From assembly GCA_027924585.1 (NCBI GenBank), contig BSBM01000092.1:9609001-9673000 (forward strand): a stretch of DNA of 64,000 nucleotides, in the 5' to 3' direction. The number at the start of each line of letters is the position of its first letter. The first letter of the stretch is position 1. Of the stretch, positions 24,525-36,119 are shown one piece after another. The DNA comes from Larix kaempferi. Its lineage: Eukaryota; Streptophyta; Pinopsida; Pinales; Pinaceae. A model generated the notes under the pieces. The model was not told the DNA's origin, ran no database searches, and was given only the letters and a program-made list of their open reading frames with translations. The translations under genes and the position numbers were made by a program.

Positions 24525-24819
24525 ATTGAGTGAATAGGTTGAGCAGCTTCTTTCGGTAGTGCTCCAGAAGCCTCTAGATTTCCACAACAAATCCTGGTGC
24601 CATTGCATTGAATTCATTGGAGAAATCCAATGAGGTCTAGCCAAGTGTGAAGGATCCGAATAAAAGTTCCTATTGTCCTAAAGTAGTGCTCAGTAGTAGT
24701 CTACCTCCATTATTGAGATTTTTTTGCAGGTTATTCAAATTTTTTGAGTGTTGTAGCAGTTGCAACAGTTTTGTTGCAGAAGCAACAATTTTCACCTTCT
24801 ATTTTCTCTAGAAGTTGTA

Positions 24820-25095
24820 ATGGACAATTCGAACTCTCCTCTCTCTCCCAGGATCCTGACACCCTCCAATTACCTTGATTAGAGAGATGATATGCAGATG
24901 GTATTTCACAACAAATCGCTGTACCGGTTGACAATGGGGAAGGATCTCAAACCACAATCAGTTGTGGAGAAAACCAAGTATCTGAATAGATTGGATGAAG
25001 CATTTGGTTTCATGTGTATTCATATTTCCAGAGACCTACTCTTCCACCTCGATAGATTGAAGACTCCAAAAGAATTATGGTTGAAGTTGGAGACC
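24820..25095 (+). pseudogene. Outer copia gag, first part
   Basis: The ATG at 24820 starts MDNSNSPLSPRILTPSNY; a TAG follows at 24880-24882 and the frame continues as SLYRLTMGKDLKPQ and LDEAFGFMCIHISRDL. It is cut at 25095, exactly between two codons, by the inner copia element. The sequence resumes in register at 31858 after the repeated AGACC. It is a close relative of the gag at 7479. Confidence 0.9.
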
Positions 25096-25585
25096 TATTA
25101 AGTTTAGCCTAATTTCACAAGCAAGATCACTGAAAGAAACACAATCACGTGATTTACCCTAGGAAACCCTCATGGGGTAGAAAACCCAGCAAAGCTTTCC
25201 TTAATATAGATAATCAACCAATACAAGATGTAGTACCCAAACAAGAGCTCCTTCTCCTCCTATGCATACCTCTCTCTCTCCTATGAGCCAATCACAAGTG
25301 AGTGAATGAATGAGATAAATGAGGAACACACCTCCTCTATTTATACTCATGTTCTAACTGACTTTTCACCCTAATGGGGCCGACCTCTCCTAAGAGAGTC
25401 TAATAACCCCTAAACAGCTAACTCAGGGCTAACCTCACATGGGAGATCTAATAACCCTAGTTACCACACTTTCTCGGAGGAATAAACATCTCCGGATATA
25501 CAATAGGATCTCTTCGGAGGAATGAAACATCTCCGGAATAATAAAGTACAAATATAATATTCTTAGAAGTTACAATATTTCAACA
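25096..25585 (-). repeat. 3' LTR of nested copia element
   Basis: 490 bp on the plus strand from tattaagttt (the usual tgttaag start mutated) to atatttcaaca. It pairs with 31364-31852. The polypurine tract (minus strand AAGGGGGAG, 25586-25594) is directly adjacent. Confidence 0.95.
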
Positions 25586-25594
25586 CTCCCCCTT
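25586..25594 (-). promoter_or_regulatory. Polypurine tract
   Basis: The minus strand reads AAGGGGGAG immediately before the 3' LTR; this primes plus-strand DNA synthesis in copia elements. Confidence 0.85.
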
Positions 25595-25947
25595 AATGAG
25601 AAGGATATTATAACAACATCTACAGGGGCAAGGAGTCATCAACTACATGATACATGATACATCTATAAATCATTGGAATCTTTCTTCATAGATCATCAGT
25701 AATTCAAACATTTTACTAGAACATTTTCAAGATCTTCAATACTGGAACATCAACATCTTTAGTACTGAGTCTTCATCTTCTTCAACACTCGAACAGCTAC
25801 AGTAACATCATCATCTGGATCTCTCAATATGGATCCTCTCAATCAACAGCATCTAGATCATCTCGATCAGCAGTATCAACATCTGGATCCTCTCGATCAA
25901 CAGTATCATCATAGCAGCATAATCTGCAATACACACGATCCAATTCC

Positions 25948-26636
25948 AGGATGATCAATCCTTATCAATTTAAGACAAGTCTCATGTCTATGGACGATGC
26001 GATCCAGATCTACTCCCAGGATGATCAATCCTTATCAATTTAAGACAAGTCTCATGTCTATGGACGATGCCATCCAGATCTACTTCCAGGATGATCAATC
26101 CTTATCAATTTAAGACAAGTCTCATGTCTATGGACGATGCAATCTGTGATCCTTTTAAGACAAGTCTCATGTCTAGGGACGATACAATCCGTGATCCTTT
26201 TAAGACAAGTCTCATGTCTAGGGACTATACAATCCGTGATCCTTTTAAGACAAGTCTCATGTCTAGGGATGATACAATCCATGATCCTTTTAAGACAAGT
26301 CTCATGTCTAGGGACGATACAATCCGTGATCCTTTTAAGACAAGTCTCATTTCTAGGGACGATACAATCCCATCACGTACATTTTGAACCAAATTTTCAA
26401 GGACGATGCAGTCCTATCACATACATTTTGAACCAATGTGCAAGGACGATGCAATCCTATCACGTACATTTTGAACCAAATGTTCAGGGACGATGCAGTC
26501 CTATCACATACATTTTGAACCAAATGTTCAGGGACGATGCAGTCCTATCACGTACATTTTGAACCAAATTTTCAGGGACGATGCATTCATATCACGTACA
26601 TTTTGAACCAAATGTTTAGGGACGATGCAGTCCTAT
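25948..26636. repeat. Three adjacent minisatellites (70, 45 and 44 bp) in a copia 3' region
   Basis: Between the pol stop and the 3' LTR lie three successive arrays. The first has a 70-bp period (starts 25948, 26018, 26088). The second has a 45-bp period (starts 26148, 26193, 26238, 26283, 26328). The third has a 44-bp period (starts about 26373, 26417, 26460, 26504, 26548, 26592). All share a core like agggacgatacaatcc, and the first two also share gacaagtctcatgtcta. The 45-bp array is a multiple of three, so it reads as a 15-residue repeat on both strands, but I see no sign that this is translated. Confidence 0.9.
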
Positions 26637-26839
26637 CATGTCCACTAGGGACCACTTTCTCGGAGACATATGTCTACGGATCTCTTTTAGGACATGTGTC
26701 CAGGGATGATACAATCCACTCATCATCTTAGACCAAGTCTAAGTACCACTGATCGACCTCATTGTTGGCATCATCAATACAGGTATCCACATCATCGACC
26801 TTACTATCGATGCAGGCAATCTCATAATCAGTAATCACA

Positions 26840-27634
26840 TCACTCCCCCTTTCGAGGAGGGTCCTTTTGAATCACACCAAGCTTGTCTCGGAAATAATCA
26901 AACTTTACTCGAGACAGAGGTTTGGTCAATATATCAACAACTTGTTCGTTAGTGCTTACATACTCGAGCTTGATAGCTCCTTTATGCACCATATCCCGTA
27001 TATAGAAATATCTGATCTCCATGTGCTTTGACTTATCATGGAACACTGGATTCTCTGTCATATTGATACAACTCTTGTTGTCACACAGGATCATAGTGGG
27101 ATCCATCTCTAAGTCAAACAATCCTGATAACAATTTTCGAAGCCATATTGCTTCACAACTAGCAGAGCAAGCAGCTATATATTCCGTTTCAGCTGTACTG
27201 AGATCCACACTAGACTGCTTCCTGCTAAACCATGAGATCATGGCAGATCCCAAACAATAACATCCACCCAATGTACTCTTCCTATCTGATACACTTCCAA
27301 CCCAATCAACATCTGTGTAGCCATACAATCTGAAGTCATGATCTCCAAGATAATATAGACCAAAGTCTATCGTACCCTTTAGGTACCTCATCACATGCTT
27401 TGCAGCTATTAAGTGAACACGTTTAGTTTCCACTAGATACTGACTCAAGGTGTTGACAGCAAAGCATATATCAGGCCTAGTGTTCGTCAGATACATTAAT
27501 GACCCAATAATCTGTCTGTACAGAGTTACATCCACTAAATCTGATGAGTCATCCGCTAATAGCTTTAAGTTGGAATCCATGGGAGTGGCCATGGCTTTAC
27601 ATTCCAACATATCAAATCTCTTCAAGATTTCCAC
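26840..27634 (-). pseudogene. Nested copia RT end and RNase H
   Basis: Last 264 codons of the polyprotein. It holds the RT connection (YRQIIGSLMYLTNTRPDICFA) and RNase H with its acids: YTDVDWVGS, STAETEYIAACSASCEAIWL, LCDNKSCINM, ending near VDILTKPLSRVKFDYFRDKL. The domain itself is uninterrupted. A TAG at 27647-27649 separates it from RT; upstream and downstream pieces are in one frame. Confidence 0.95.
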
Positions 27635-27646
27635 ATCATACTTTCC

Positions 27647-28309
27647 CTAGTTGAGAAAGATTCCTTTTGAGCCTTTCCATACTTCTAGTCCTAGGAAGTA
27701 ATGCATCAAACCGAGATCTTTCATCTCAAACTCTGCAGAGAGTTTATTCTTGCACTCGATAATCCGTTTCTCATTCCCAGTCAGAAATAGATCATCCACA
27801 TACATCAACAATATGACAGGTTCATCATCCATAACTTTGAGATAAAGAATAGGATCAACTTTACTCTTAGTAAAGCCCAAGCTTGTTAAGAAACTGTCAA
27901 TTCTTCCATACCAAGCTCTGGGAGCTTGCTTTAACCCATACAAAGCCTTCTTCAGTTTGCATACATGGGTTCTTCTATCTTCAACTTCAAATCCTTGAGG
28001 TTGTTCTATGTACACTTCTTCCTCAATCACATCATTCAGGAAAGATGTCTTTACATCCATTTGATGTAGTTTCCACTTCATCATGGATGCAAGTGCCATG
28101 ATGGTTCTAATGGAAGTGTACCTTGCAACTGGTGCAAATGTCTCTTCATAGTCAATTCCCTCTTTCTGAGAGAATCCTCTGGATACAAGCCTTGCCTTAT
28201 ATTTTTCAATGCTACCATCCGCAGCATGCTTTATTTTGTATATCCATTTGGAGGATACCACACTCTTGTCCTTTGGTTTGGGAACTATATCCCAAACATC
28301 ATTCTTCAT
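27647..28309 (-). pseudogene. Nested copia reverse transcriptase
   Basis: The RT domain is open for 220 codons: WIYKIKHAADGSIEKYKARL, FAPVARYTSIRTIMALAS, MDVKTSFLNDVIEEEVYIEQ, YGLKQAPRAWY and the active site YVDDLFLTG. Catalytic aspartates are present. A TAG at 28316-28318 precedes it and another ends it. The enzyme would copy element RNA to DNA in cytoplasmic particles. Confidence 0.95.
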
Positions 28310-28315
28310 TATTGA

Positions 28316-29521
28316 CTAGTATTCCTCCGTCATTGCCTCCACCCACTCTTTTTTATGAGATGCCTCTTCATAACTAGTGGGTTCTTGATCTACAAGATCA
28401 CACATCAAAGCCATATATCTGGAGAATGACTTTTGTTTCTTGCTCACTCTGGTGGAGCCTTCAGGAGCTCCATACTTTTCTGCTCCTAGTATAATGTCTC
28501 TTGCCCATGCCGGCTTTCTCTTTCTTGATATGTTTAATATAGGGGGTTCTTGTGGTTCTATTATGTCATGGTCTTCAGGTGTTACATCTTCAGGGGTGAG
28601 TACAGCTTCTGTCATTCTGGAAGGTGCATCTTCCTCATATACTTCTTCATACTGGCACTTCCTTGATCTTTTGAGGGCTGTCTCTTCATCAAATTTCACA
28701 TCCCTACTTATTTCCATATGATGGAATCCTGGGATGTAAATTATAAATGCTTTGGATGCTTCACAATATCCAACAAATATTCCCTTCTTCCTAGAAGGAT
28801 CCAGCTTGGTCCTCTTTTCTTTTGGAATGTGAATGTATACTGGGCATCCAAATATCTTGAGGTGACTTACCTTAGGCTTCTTTCCTGTAAACACTTCTTA
28901 TGGGGTCTTGAAATCAAGAGCACTATGTAGTCTATTCTGTACATAGACTATTGTCCTGGCTGCTTCAGCCCATAGATACATAGGTAGGTCTTGATCATGT
29001 ATCATTTTCTTTACAGTTTCCATGATGGTTCTATTATTTCTCTCTGCAACACCATTTTGTTGAGGATTGTAGGGAGTGGTTAGCTCCCTTTTGATTCCAT
29101 CTTCTTTACAGAATACTTCAAAATCCTTTGAATTATATTCTCCACCATTATCTATCCTGAGTATCTTGATCTTTTTTTATGAATGATTTTCTATCAAGGC
29201 TTTGAATCCCTTGAACTTTCCAAAGACTTCATCTTTTCCCTTTAGGAAATATATCCAAGTCTTCCTTGAATAGTCAATAATAAATGTAAGGTAATATTGA
29301 TACCCACTCAGGGATGTGGATGGCATTGGTCCACATACATATGAGTGAATCAATTCCAATGTACTCTTAGTTTTTGTTTCACTCTTTGGAAATGGGTTCT
29401 TGATATTCTTCCCTTTTGCACATCCTTTGCATGTGCCATCATGATCAAGTGTTAAGTCTGGTAGTCCTATGACTACCTTGCTCACATGAGGTAGTGCTTT
29501 GTATTTAATGTGAGCAAGCAT
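28316..29521 (-). pseudogene. Nested copia integrase
   Basis: The pre-integrase segment (CKGCAKGKN) and core are in the gag-pol frame, with stops at 29177-29179 and near 28896. The first catalytic Asp position reads Tyr (ELIHSYVCGPMP, codon 29339-29341), where copia integrases have HSDV or HTDV. The second (LRIDNGGEY) and the Glu (GVAERNNR) remain. The carboxy end (GCPVYIHIPKEKR, KGIFVGY) is open. The Tyr change and the stops indicate a dead enzyme. Confidence 0.9.
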
Positions 29522-29605
29522 TCTATGCCATAGCTCACTTGGGCTAGTGGCTTCATGAAAAAGGGCAGCTTCTGCATGGCCCTTGCGTTTGTATAGACCT
29601 CCTTC

Positions 29606-30889
29606 CTATTCACCAATAACAATTGCATCCTTAATTGTTTTTCCTTTGGGCCACATGAGTACTTGTCCATCTATGAATGCAACCCTATAACCTTTCTTAT
29701 CTAAAGCTGAGATAGAAAGTAAATTCTTCTTCAAACCTGGTACATATAAGATTTCCTTCATCTTCAATGGAGTTCCAGAATCAAGCTTGTAGTTTGATTC
29801 ACCAATTCCTTTGATGGGATATTGATAGTCATCTCCTAGAGATACCTTTTGTGGAGATGTCTTCTCTTCAAGTTTTGAAAGAGTCTTCTTTTGTCCTGTC
29901 ATGTGCTTTGAAGCACCACTATCAATGAGCCATGTATCTTCTCCAGGTGTTACTGACCCAGAGAGAGCAAAGAATAGAACATACTCTTCTGCATCTTCTT
30001 CTTCTACTTTAGTTCTTTTCTTTTGAGGCTTTTCCTCCTCTTCTTCTCCACTATCATCTTCTGCAAGATGTGCATGATGTCTTTTGTGAATATTCTTCTT
30101 CTTCTTCTGTGAAGTACAATTTATAGCAAAGTGTCCTAGTTTGAGACAATTGTAACATTGAACTGTGGAGAGGTCTCTTTCTGAGCTTACTCCTCCTCTC
30201 CTTTTAAATCTATGAGGAGGTTGAGACTCCTTGTGGCCATTCTTCTTGGAGTTGAAGTGACTCCTTCTTCTTCCGGTGTGAGTAACCAAAGCTTGGTCAT
30301 CCTCCTTGAGAAGGGATTCTCTATTGGCTACCCTAGCCTCTTCTTGAATGCAATCCTCCCATACCACATCAAACTTCATACTTTCTTTTCTAGCACACAT
30401 AGTTTGGATGAATGACTCCCAAGGTCTAGTGAGACCATTTAGAGCAGTCATGACTAGTTCATCTTCATCAAGGGTATCTCCAATGGCATCTAGTTGTTCC
30501 TTGAACTGGGAAACCCTTGAGAAATAGTCTTGAATAGATTCTCCTTTATTCATCTTGGTGCTTTTCAATTGAGCTCTCAGGTTCATTTTCCTATTGATGT
30601 TCTTTCCCTCATACATTCTGGAAAGAGCATCATACATTTCCTTTGGTGTCTTCTTGGATGCCACTTGGGGAATCAAGTGGTCCTTGATAGAATCAGCAAT
30701 GATTATCTTTGCCCTAATCAAGTCCTTCCTTTGCTTCTCTTTGGCTTCATCTTCTTCAGGTTCTGCAACCTCATCCTTGATATATTGGACAAGATCATTC
30801 TCTTCAAGAATGAGACCAATTCTATATTTCCATGCTCGGAAATTCTCTATACCCTCTAGCTTATCTTCAAGCTTAGTGCTTGGAGCCAT
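29606..30889 (-). pseudogene. Nested copia Gag and protease
   Basis: Starts MAPSTKLEDKLEGIENFRAW and stays open for 427 codons to a TAG at 29606-29608. The gag core covers residues 1-210 or so (KMNLRAQLKSTKMNKGESIQ, LTRPWESFIQTM). The zinc knuckle CYNCLKLGHFAINC is near residue 245, followed by a lysine- and glutamate-rich linker. Protease follows at about residue 325 with DTWLIDSGASKHMTG, catalytic Asp present. Length and order are normal for copia. This part is intact; the broken remainder of pol makes the whole non-functional. Confidence 0.95.
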
Positions 30890-31351
30890 CTTATCCAGGA
30901 GGTCACGGAGATTGAAGTTTCAAAAGATAGAAAATACTTACCAGGAGATGAGATTGATTGAATTGAGATTACTGGTGTGCTCTACTTCTGGAAACTTCAA
31001 CTTTTCACCTTCTGGATCTGCAACAGAATTTTTGGTTTTCTGGTATTCACTTTTTTGGTTTACTGGTGCACAGGTTCGTAGCTTTTCTGGTTCACTAGTA
31101 CACAGGTGTGCACTTTTCCTTGTTTCCTGGTTTTTTGGTTTTCTGGTTCAAACCCTAAACTAGGGTTTGACTTTCCTGAAGTTCTACCCACTCAAAAAGT
31201 TTGATCTAGGGCTCAAAAGTTCGATTTTGAGGAGGGCTATCCAACCATACAATCAGATTCCAAAAATTCCAATTTTTGCAGAAACCCTAATTTTCAGCGG
31301 AGGAGGAAAGAGAAGTATTTTCACCTCATGAAAGATGTCCTATTCAGGCTA

Positions 31352-31363
31352 GCTTTGATACCA
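31352..31363 (-). promoter_or_regulatory. Primer-binding site (initiator Met tRNA)
   Basis: The minus strand reads TGGTATCAAAGC next to the 5' LTR, one base off the usual TGGTATCAGAGC. Confidence 0.85.
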
Positions 31364-31852
31364 TGTTAAGTTTAGCCTAATTTCACAAGCAAGATCAATG
31401 AAAGAAACACAATCACAAGATTTTCCCTAGGAAACACTCATGGGGTAGAAAACCCAACAAAGCTTTCCTCAATATAGATAATCAACCAATACAAGATGTA
31501 GTACCAGAACAAGAATCCTTCTCCTCCTATGCAGACCTCTCTCTCTCCTATGCGCCAATCACAAGTGAGTGAATGAATGAGATAAATGAGGAACACACCT
31601 CCTCTATTTATACTCATGTTCTAACTGAATTTTCACCCTAATGGGGTTGACCTCTCCTAAGAGAGTCTAATAACCCCTAAACAGCTAATTCAGGGACGAC
31701 CTCACATGGGAGATCTAATAACCCTAGTTACCACACTTTCTCGGAGGAATAAACATCTCCGGATATACAATAGGATCTCTTCGGAGGAATGAAACATCTC
31801 CGGAATAATAAAGCACAAATATCATATTCTTAGAAGTTACAATATTTCAACA
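31364..31852 (-). repeat. 5' LTR of nested copia element
   Basis: 489 bp, tgttaagttt to atatttcaaca on the plus strand; pairs with 25096-25585. AGACC follows at 31853-31857. Confidence 0.95.
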
Positions 31853-31857
31853 AGACC

Positions 31858-32088
31858 CTCTTTGGCAAACAAGATGAGATAAGAGGCCATATTATGGAAA
31901 ATGAGTTGATTTCTCTACAACCGAGCAGTTTCGAGACCAGTCATCAGTTATTTTCAAAATTCAAATATTTGGTTATGTAATGCAAGTAGTGTGGCATTGA
32001 GAAGAAGGATTATCAGCCGATGCTATCTATTTTGAGAAAGCTAGGTCCTAAGTTCTCCATCTTTGTCTCTACCTTCCATTTTGGGTGA
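31858..32088 (+). pseudogene. Outer copia gag, second part
   Basis: Continues the gag interrupted at 25095: LFGKQDEIRGHIMENELISL, then FSKFKYLVM, two stops, and LSILRKLGPKFSIFVSTFHF to a TGA. It matches the piece at 7902 in the related relic. It ends where the third LTR begins at 32099. Confidence 0.85.
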
Positions 32089-32098
32089 ATGTCAATCC

Positions 32099-34847
32099 TG
32101 TTGGTAAAATTAGGTGTTAATTAATTTCCAATATTTAAATTGTCAACCCAGAGCTCGTAAGCTTCGAGGTACAAGCATTATATGTGCAAGGTCAAAGGCT
32201 AGCCTAATCTAACCTATCCTAGTCGAATTTAATTCTGACAATGAACTATAAACTGTCAAAATATATTTTCTATTCCCATTTCAATTTTGCAAAGTGTGCC
32301 AAACTAGAAATTAATTTCAAACTACAAAATAATTACTAATTTTAAAAACTATTTACAAATTACAAATTCCAAACTAATTAAATATTCAAACTAATTTCAA
32401 ATAACAACTATCAAATTACAAACTAAATAGGAATTATAAGTTAATTTCCAATTATATACTAAACTCTAAAATTTTATAAATGACAAACTAATTTAAATGC
32501 AATTACAAACTAATTCTAAATAATAAATTAAATCAAATTTATTTAACAACTATAAAACTATAAAACTTTAATTTGTAGACAAGCTACAAGTCAAACATTA
32601 TAAATTAATTAAAATAATTTGCAAATTAAATAAACTAAACTAAAATAGACTAAGATAAACTAAGTTACAAACTAATATTAATTACAAACTAAATAAATAA
32701 TTTCAAAATACAATTAACATAAATTACAATCTAAATAAATTACAACCTAGAAACAAACTAAAACTTACAAGCCAACCAAAGTTTTAATATAAAACAAAAT
32801 TGTGAACAAACTAAAATAAGCAAAATACCTACTTTTAAATGAATTAACAAAATGCTAATCAAAATTTCTATTCTAACACATAAACTAAATGCCTATTTTA
32901 TTTACCTAAAGAATCTAAACTTCAATTCAATCTTCATAAACAAGTCTAGAAGTCAACCAAACAATATTAATATTGACGGTGGCTTTGAATTTTATACGAA
33001 TGAATTCAACCGTGAATCATTCCAAACATCAAACATTAATGCTTCATCTAACAGAGGTCAATTTTCGTTTGCATAGTGAAGATTAAAATCAAAGCTCAAG
33101 TATGTAAAAAGACATTCTACAGAAAGCTTGAATAAGTAAAACTGAATTGCCGAAACTGAATCTATGATCTATTCGAATTCATGAACTAATCTATCTGAAA
33201 GAAATAACAGGTGGAAAGAAAAGCATTATGTGCAATCACTCCTTGCTAGAATGAACAATAATGTTTGCATTTCAATCTAAAGACGGAGCACATAATCTAG
33301 ATCTACGTTGTACATATGTCAAACAAAAAGGAATGAAACGAGATATGCAATTAATCTGAGTTTAGTCGAGTCCTGCGTTATAGCATTGGAAATGGTAGTT
33401 AATAAAACGTTTTCAGAATTGATTTCAAATCCACATTAGAATGTCCAAATAGAACTACAAAGAACACCGAAACTAAACCTGCATTTCAACCTGTACTAAA
33501 CAAATAACTCAAACTGTGTAAAAATATGAAAATGAAATTGCAAAGGAAGGAAAAAGAAATACGATCCACAGGATGGCCAGCCCGAGGATTCCACACACAA
33601 ACTAGACACGAATTAGATCTCCGGAGACGAATTCTTCATTGAAAAGAAACAGCGTTAGAATATGAATCAGAATTTTGCCCAAATTCTCCTCTCCTTCTAT
33701 GGCTAAATGATGGATTTATATAGAATTTACATTAATAGAGAATCCAAGGAATTGGTTCTCATGAAGTTAATACAATTTTCTAAAAATAAAAATTGTTCAA
33801 CAACTGTGTTGGATTCCTGGAATGGTTGAGCTGACTGTTAATTTAACTCCCAAAATAGCCTGTTGGATTGCTTGCTGGTGTGCTGGCTTTAAATTGCGGA
33901 CTGAGTTCCTTGAACCAGAGGTATCTCGATCTGTTTGTTCACATGATCCACCGTTCTATAAATGCATGTATAAATTAAGGCCTGTCCATTTAAAACTTAC
34001 AGGACGTCCTTTTTCATTTAATCCATATGTATTAAATCTCTCTTCTTCCACGTGAATGTTTTAAACTATTTGGGATATGTATGCAACGATCCGTTTAAAA
34101 TGGACGTGAAGCCTCCTTCCTTCACGTGGACATGCATAACAAATAACAAACAATCATCCATTACATTGTAATTTTATAAAATGTAACCATTCATTACTTT
34201 ATGACTTGTATTAAAAACAAATGACGTGGATGATGGTTTATTTTGAAGTGGCATAAATTAATATTTATAAAAGTGGAAAAATAATTATTAATTGTTTTAT
34301 GCCAACTTTATTCTATTTGTTAATGAGAATTGTAACAAATTGTATAAATGGATTTTGTTTTGTAAAATAGTTTAACTTTTATGATATTGCTTTTAAACAT
34401 TTATAATAATATTAATTATGTATCAGTGTTTGAATTAAACAAATTCCAATGAAAAAGGATTAGTATAATAATAATAACCCCTTTAACATTTTATTAATTA
34501 ATTTTAAAATAATTTCAAAAGATCATCATCGAATTGGGGTTTAATTTGCACATGCAAATATATGAACCAGAAAGATAAACCAATGCTAAACATGCTATCA
34601 AACCCAGGGTAGAACTTATGGTCGGATGAAGGGTCGGATGGGGTACCGAAATTCTTATGATTTGCACAATATTGCATTTAATACATGAAAAATAACATAT
34701 TAGGCTCACTTTATATTTACGATTTTTTAATTAATAAAACAAAGTAAAATATAGCCTTATGGAACATATGTGTATTAAATCATGGTAGATAGGATGGGAA
34801 TTTAATGTAAATAACGTCATTATAAAAGACAATTCTGGAGCCCAACA
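32099..34847 (-). repeat. Long LTR (~2.75 kb) of a third nested element
   Basis: The stretch begins TGTTGG and ends CCAACA, and on the minus strand a purine-rich CTGGGGGAG lies just before its start at 34847. This is the layout of a minus-strand 3' LTR with its polypurine tract. A TATA-like minus-strand TATATAAATCC lies near 33712-33724. The interior at 32260-32800 is very AT-rich with repeated acaaactaa words. No second LTR is seen, so the element is truncated. AATCC precedes it at 32094-32098; no partner found. I see no gene in it; the frames at 32852 and 33822 lack motifs. Confidence 0.6.
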
Positions 34848-35842
34848 CTCCCCCAGACCAAAGGTATGGCACGTCCGCGTGCCATTAATGAATTGGAAGT
34901 GGTCTTTCATTTATTCAAAAACTCTTGTTTGATCATCAATAGTTTATAGGCAATCTTCAGCAAAACTAAACCAACTTTATTACTGCATGAAAAACTAGAA
35001 ATTAGAATTTTTTTTATTAATGTTATGTTATGAGAAGACCAAAACAACTTCATATTATTTAATATTTCGCCAACTAGTAATAATTCATGATTATGAGGAC
35101 CATATAAATTGAGACTCTCTCTCCCCTAGACCAAAGGTATGGCACGTCCTCGTGCCATGAATGAATTAAGACTGGGTTGTGTTCTCTTATGTTAACACTA
35201 TGGATCAACAACACTCAACAGGTAATATCATACTAAGGCAGATTCTTTAATACATGTAAATTCATCAGTTTATGCTCATGAAGAACACATATAAGTTATG
35301 ATAGGAGATTTTCCTCATGTCTCTCAAAATAGAAAACATGAGAGTATAGATAGTCTGTAAATCCTATAGGAGACTAATCATTCCTGCTACTTCTCAAAGT
35401 TTTATTGTTATTCAAGTAATTATGGACAGCGTTTGCATTTCAAGTTCATTAGACTCCTAAGTTTATGGGTCTCACTTCTAAGATAGTGACATCCTAGGTA
35501 GTTGATGGGAACATAGTTGGGGATCCATCTCACCATAGAACCACCAGATCTCAATATCAAGCAAAACTTGCACTATGTCATGCAAATCCATTTCTCTTAG
35601 AGAGGTGCTACATGATGGTGGGGTTTGATCCACAATATCTTGAGGAGACTTGCCATGGGGGATCTACAACCAAGTACAAATATCGGTTGTCTAACAAAAG
35701 GTACTCAAAGGTTCATGATTTGGACCACAATGATCCATCCACTCCAGTAGCAAGAAGGGTTTCTGAAAGACTTGTTTTGGCAAATACAACTTCTACACAG
35801 TGGGAGGTACATCAAAGGAGCATATCATGATCCAGATCTAGA
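34848..35842 (-). other. Internal remnant of the third nested element
   Basis: A segment containing agaccaaaggtatggcacgt occurs twice, at about 34856 and 35132, each next to a ccgcgtgcc / cctcgtgcc word and attaatgaatt / atgaatgaatt. The repeat suggests a 3' untranslated duplication in the element. A 72-codon plus-strand frame at 35612-35830 has no recognised domain. The join to outer pol is near 35843. Confidence 0.45.
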
Positions 35843-35846
35843 TCTA

Positions 35847-35939
35847 GCACCTACATTGCTATCCTACAAAGGAGCAACTTGCCAATATTTTTGCAAAGGC
35901 TTTCACTAAGGAAAGTTTTTTCCTTCTCTGCTTAGTATG
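35847..35939 (+). pseudogene. Outer copia pol carboxy end
   Basis: The frame reads YPTKEQLANIFAKAFTKESF to a TGA at 35937-35939, the standard end of copia RNase H. It is the only pol sequence left in the outer element. Confidence 0.8.
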
Positions 35940-36110
35940 AAGGTTCTTTGAGTTCCCTACTGCTGTTCTTTTTTAGGAGGGGCATTTTTTCCATGATTTT
36001 TTTCCCATTTCCTTGGTTCATGGACAATTCTTCATTTTTTATCATTTATTTGATTGTATGGGTGACCTTTGGTCTTAGTAACCATGGCCCAGGATGCAAA
36101 AGTATGGATT

Positions 36111-36119
36111 AAGGGGGGG
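36111..36119 (+). promoter_or_regulatory. Polypurine tract of outer copia
   Basis: AAGGGGGGG lies directly before the 3' LTR at 36120. Confidence 0.9.

Larger units (their letters stand above)
25096..31852 (-). mobile_element. Complete nested Ty1/copia element
   Basis: A 6757-bp element with two LTRs (490 and 489 bp), primer site, polypurine tract and one long gag-pol frame. AGACC flanks it at 25091-25095 and 31853-31857. It sits inside the gag of the outer element in the opposite direction, so it is the younger of the two. The polyprotein frame runs from 30889 to 26840 without a single frame change but with five internal stops. LTR ends differ at roughly a dozen positions in the first 200 bases, so it is not recent. 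Confidence 0.95.

Noticed and set aside
25948-26636. CRISPR-like repeat array
   Set aside because: Units are directly tandem with no unique spacers, and the setting is a plant retrotransposon.
26058-26731. Open frames on both strands with 15-residue repeats
   Set aside because: The 45-bp minisatellite period is a multiple of three, which opens several frames at once. They lie in a copia 3' region.
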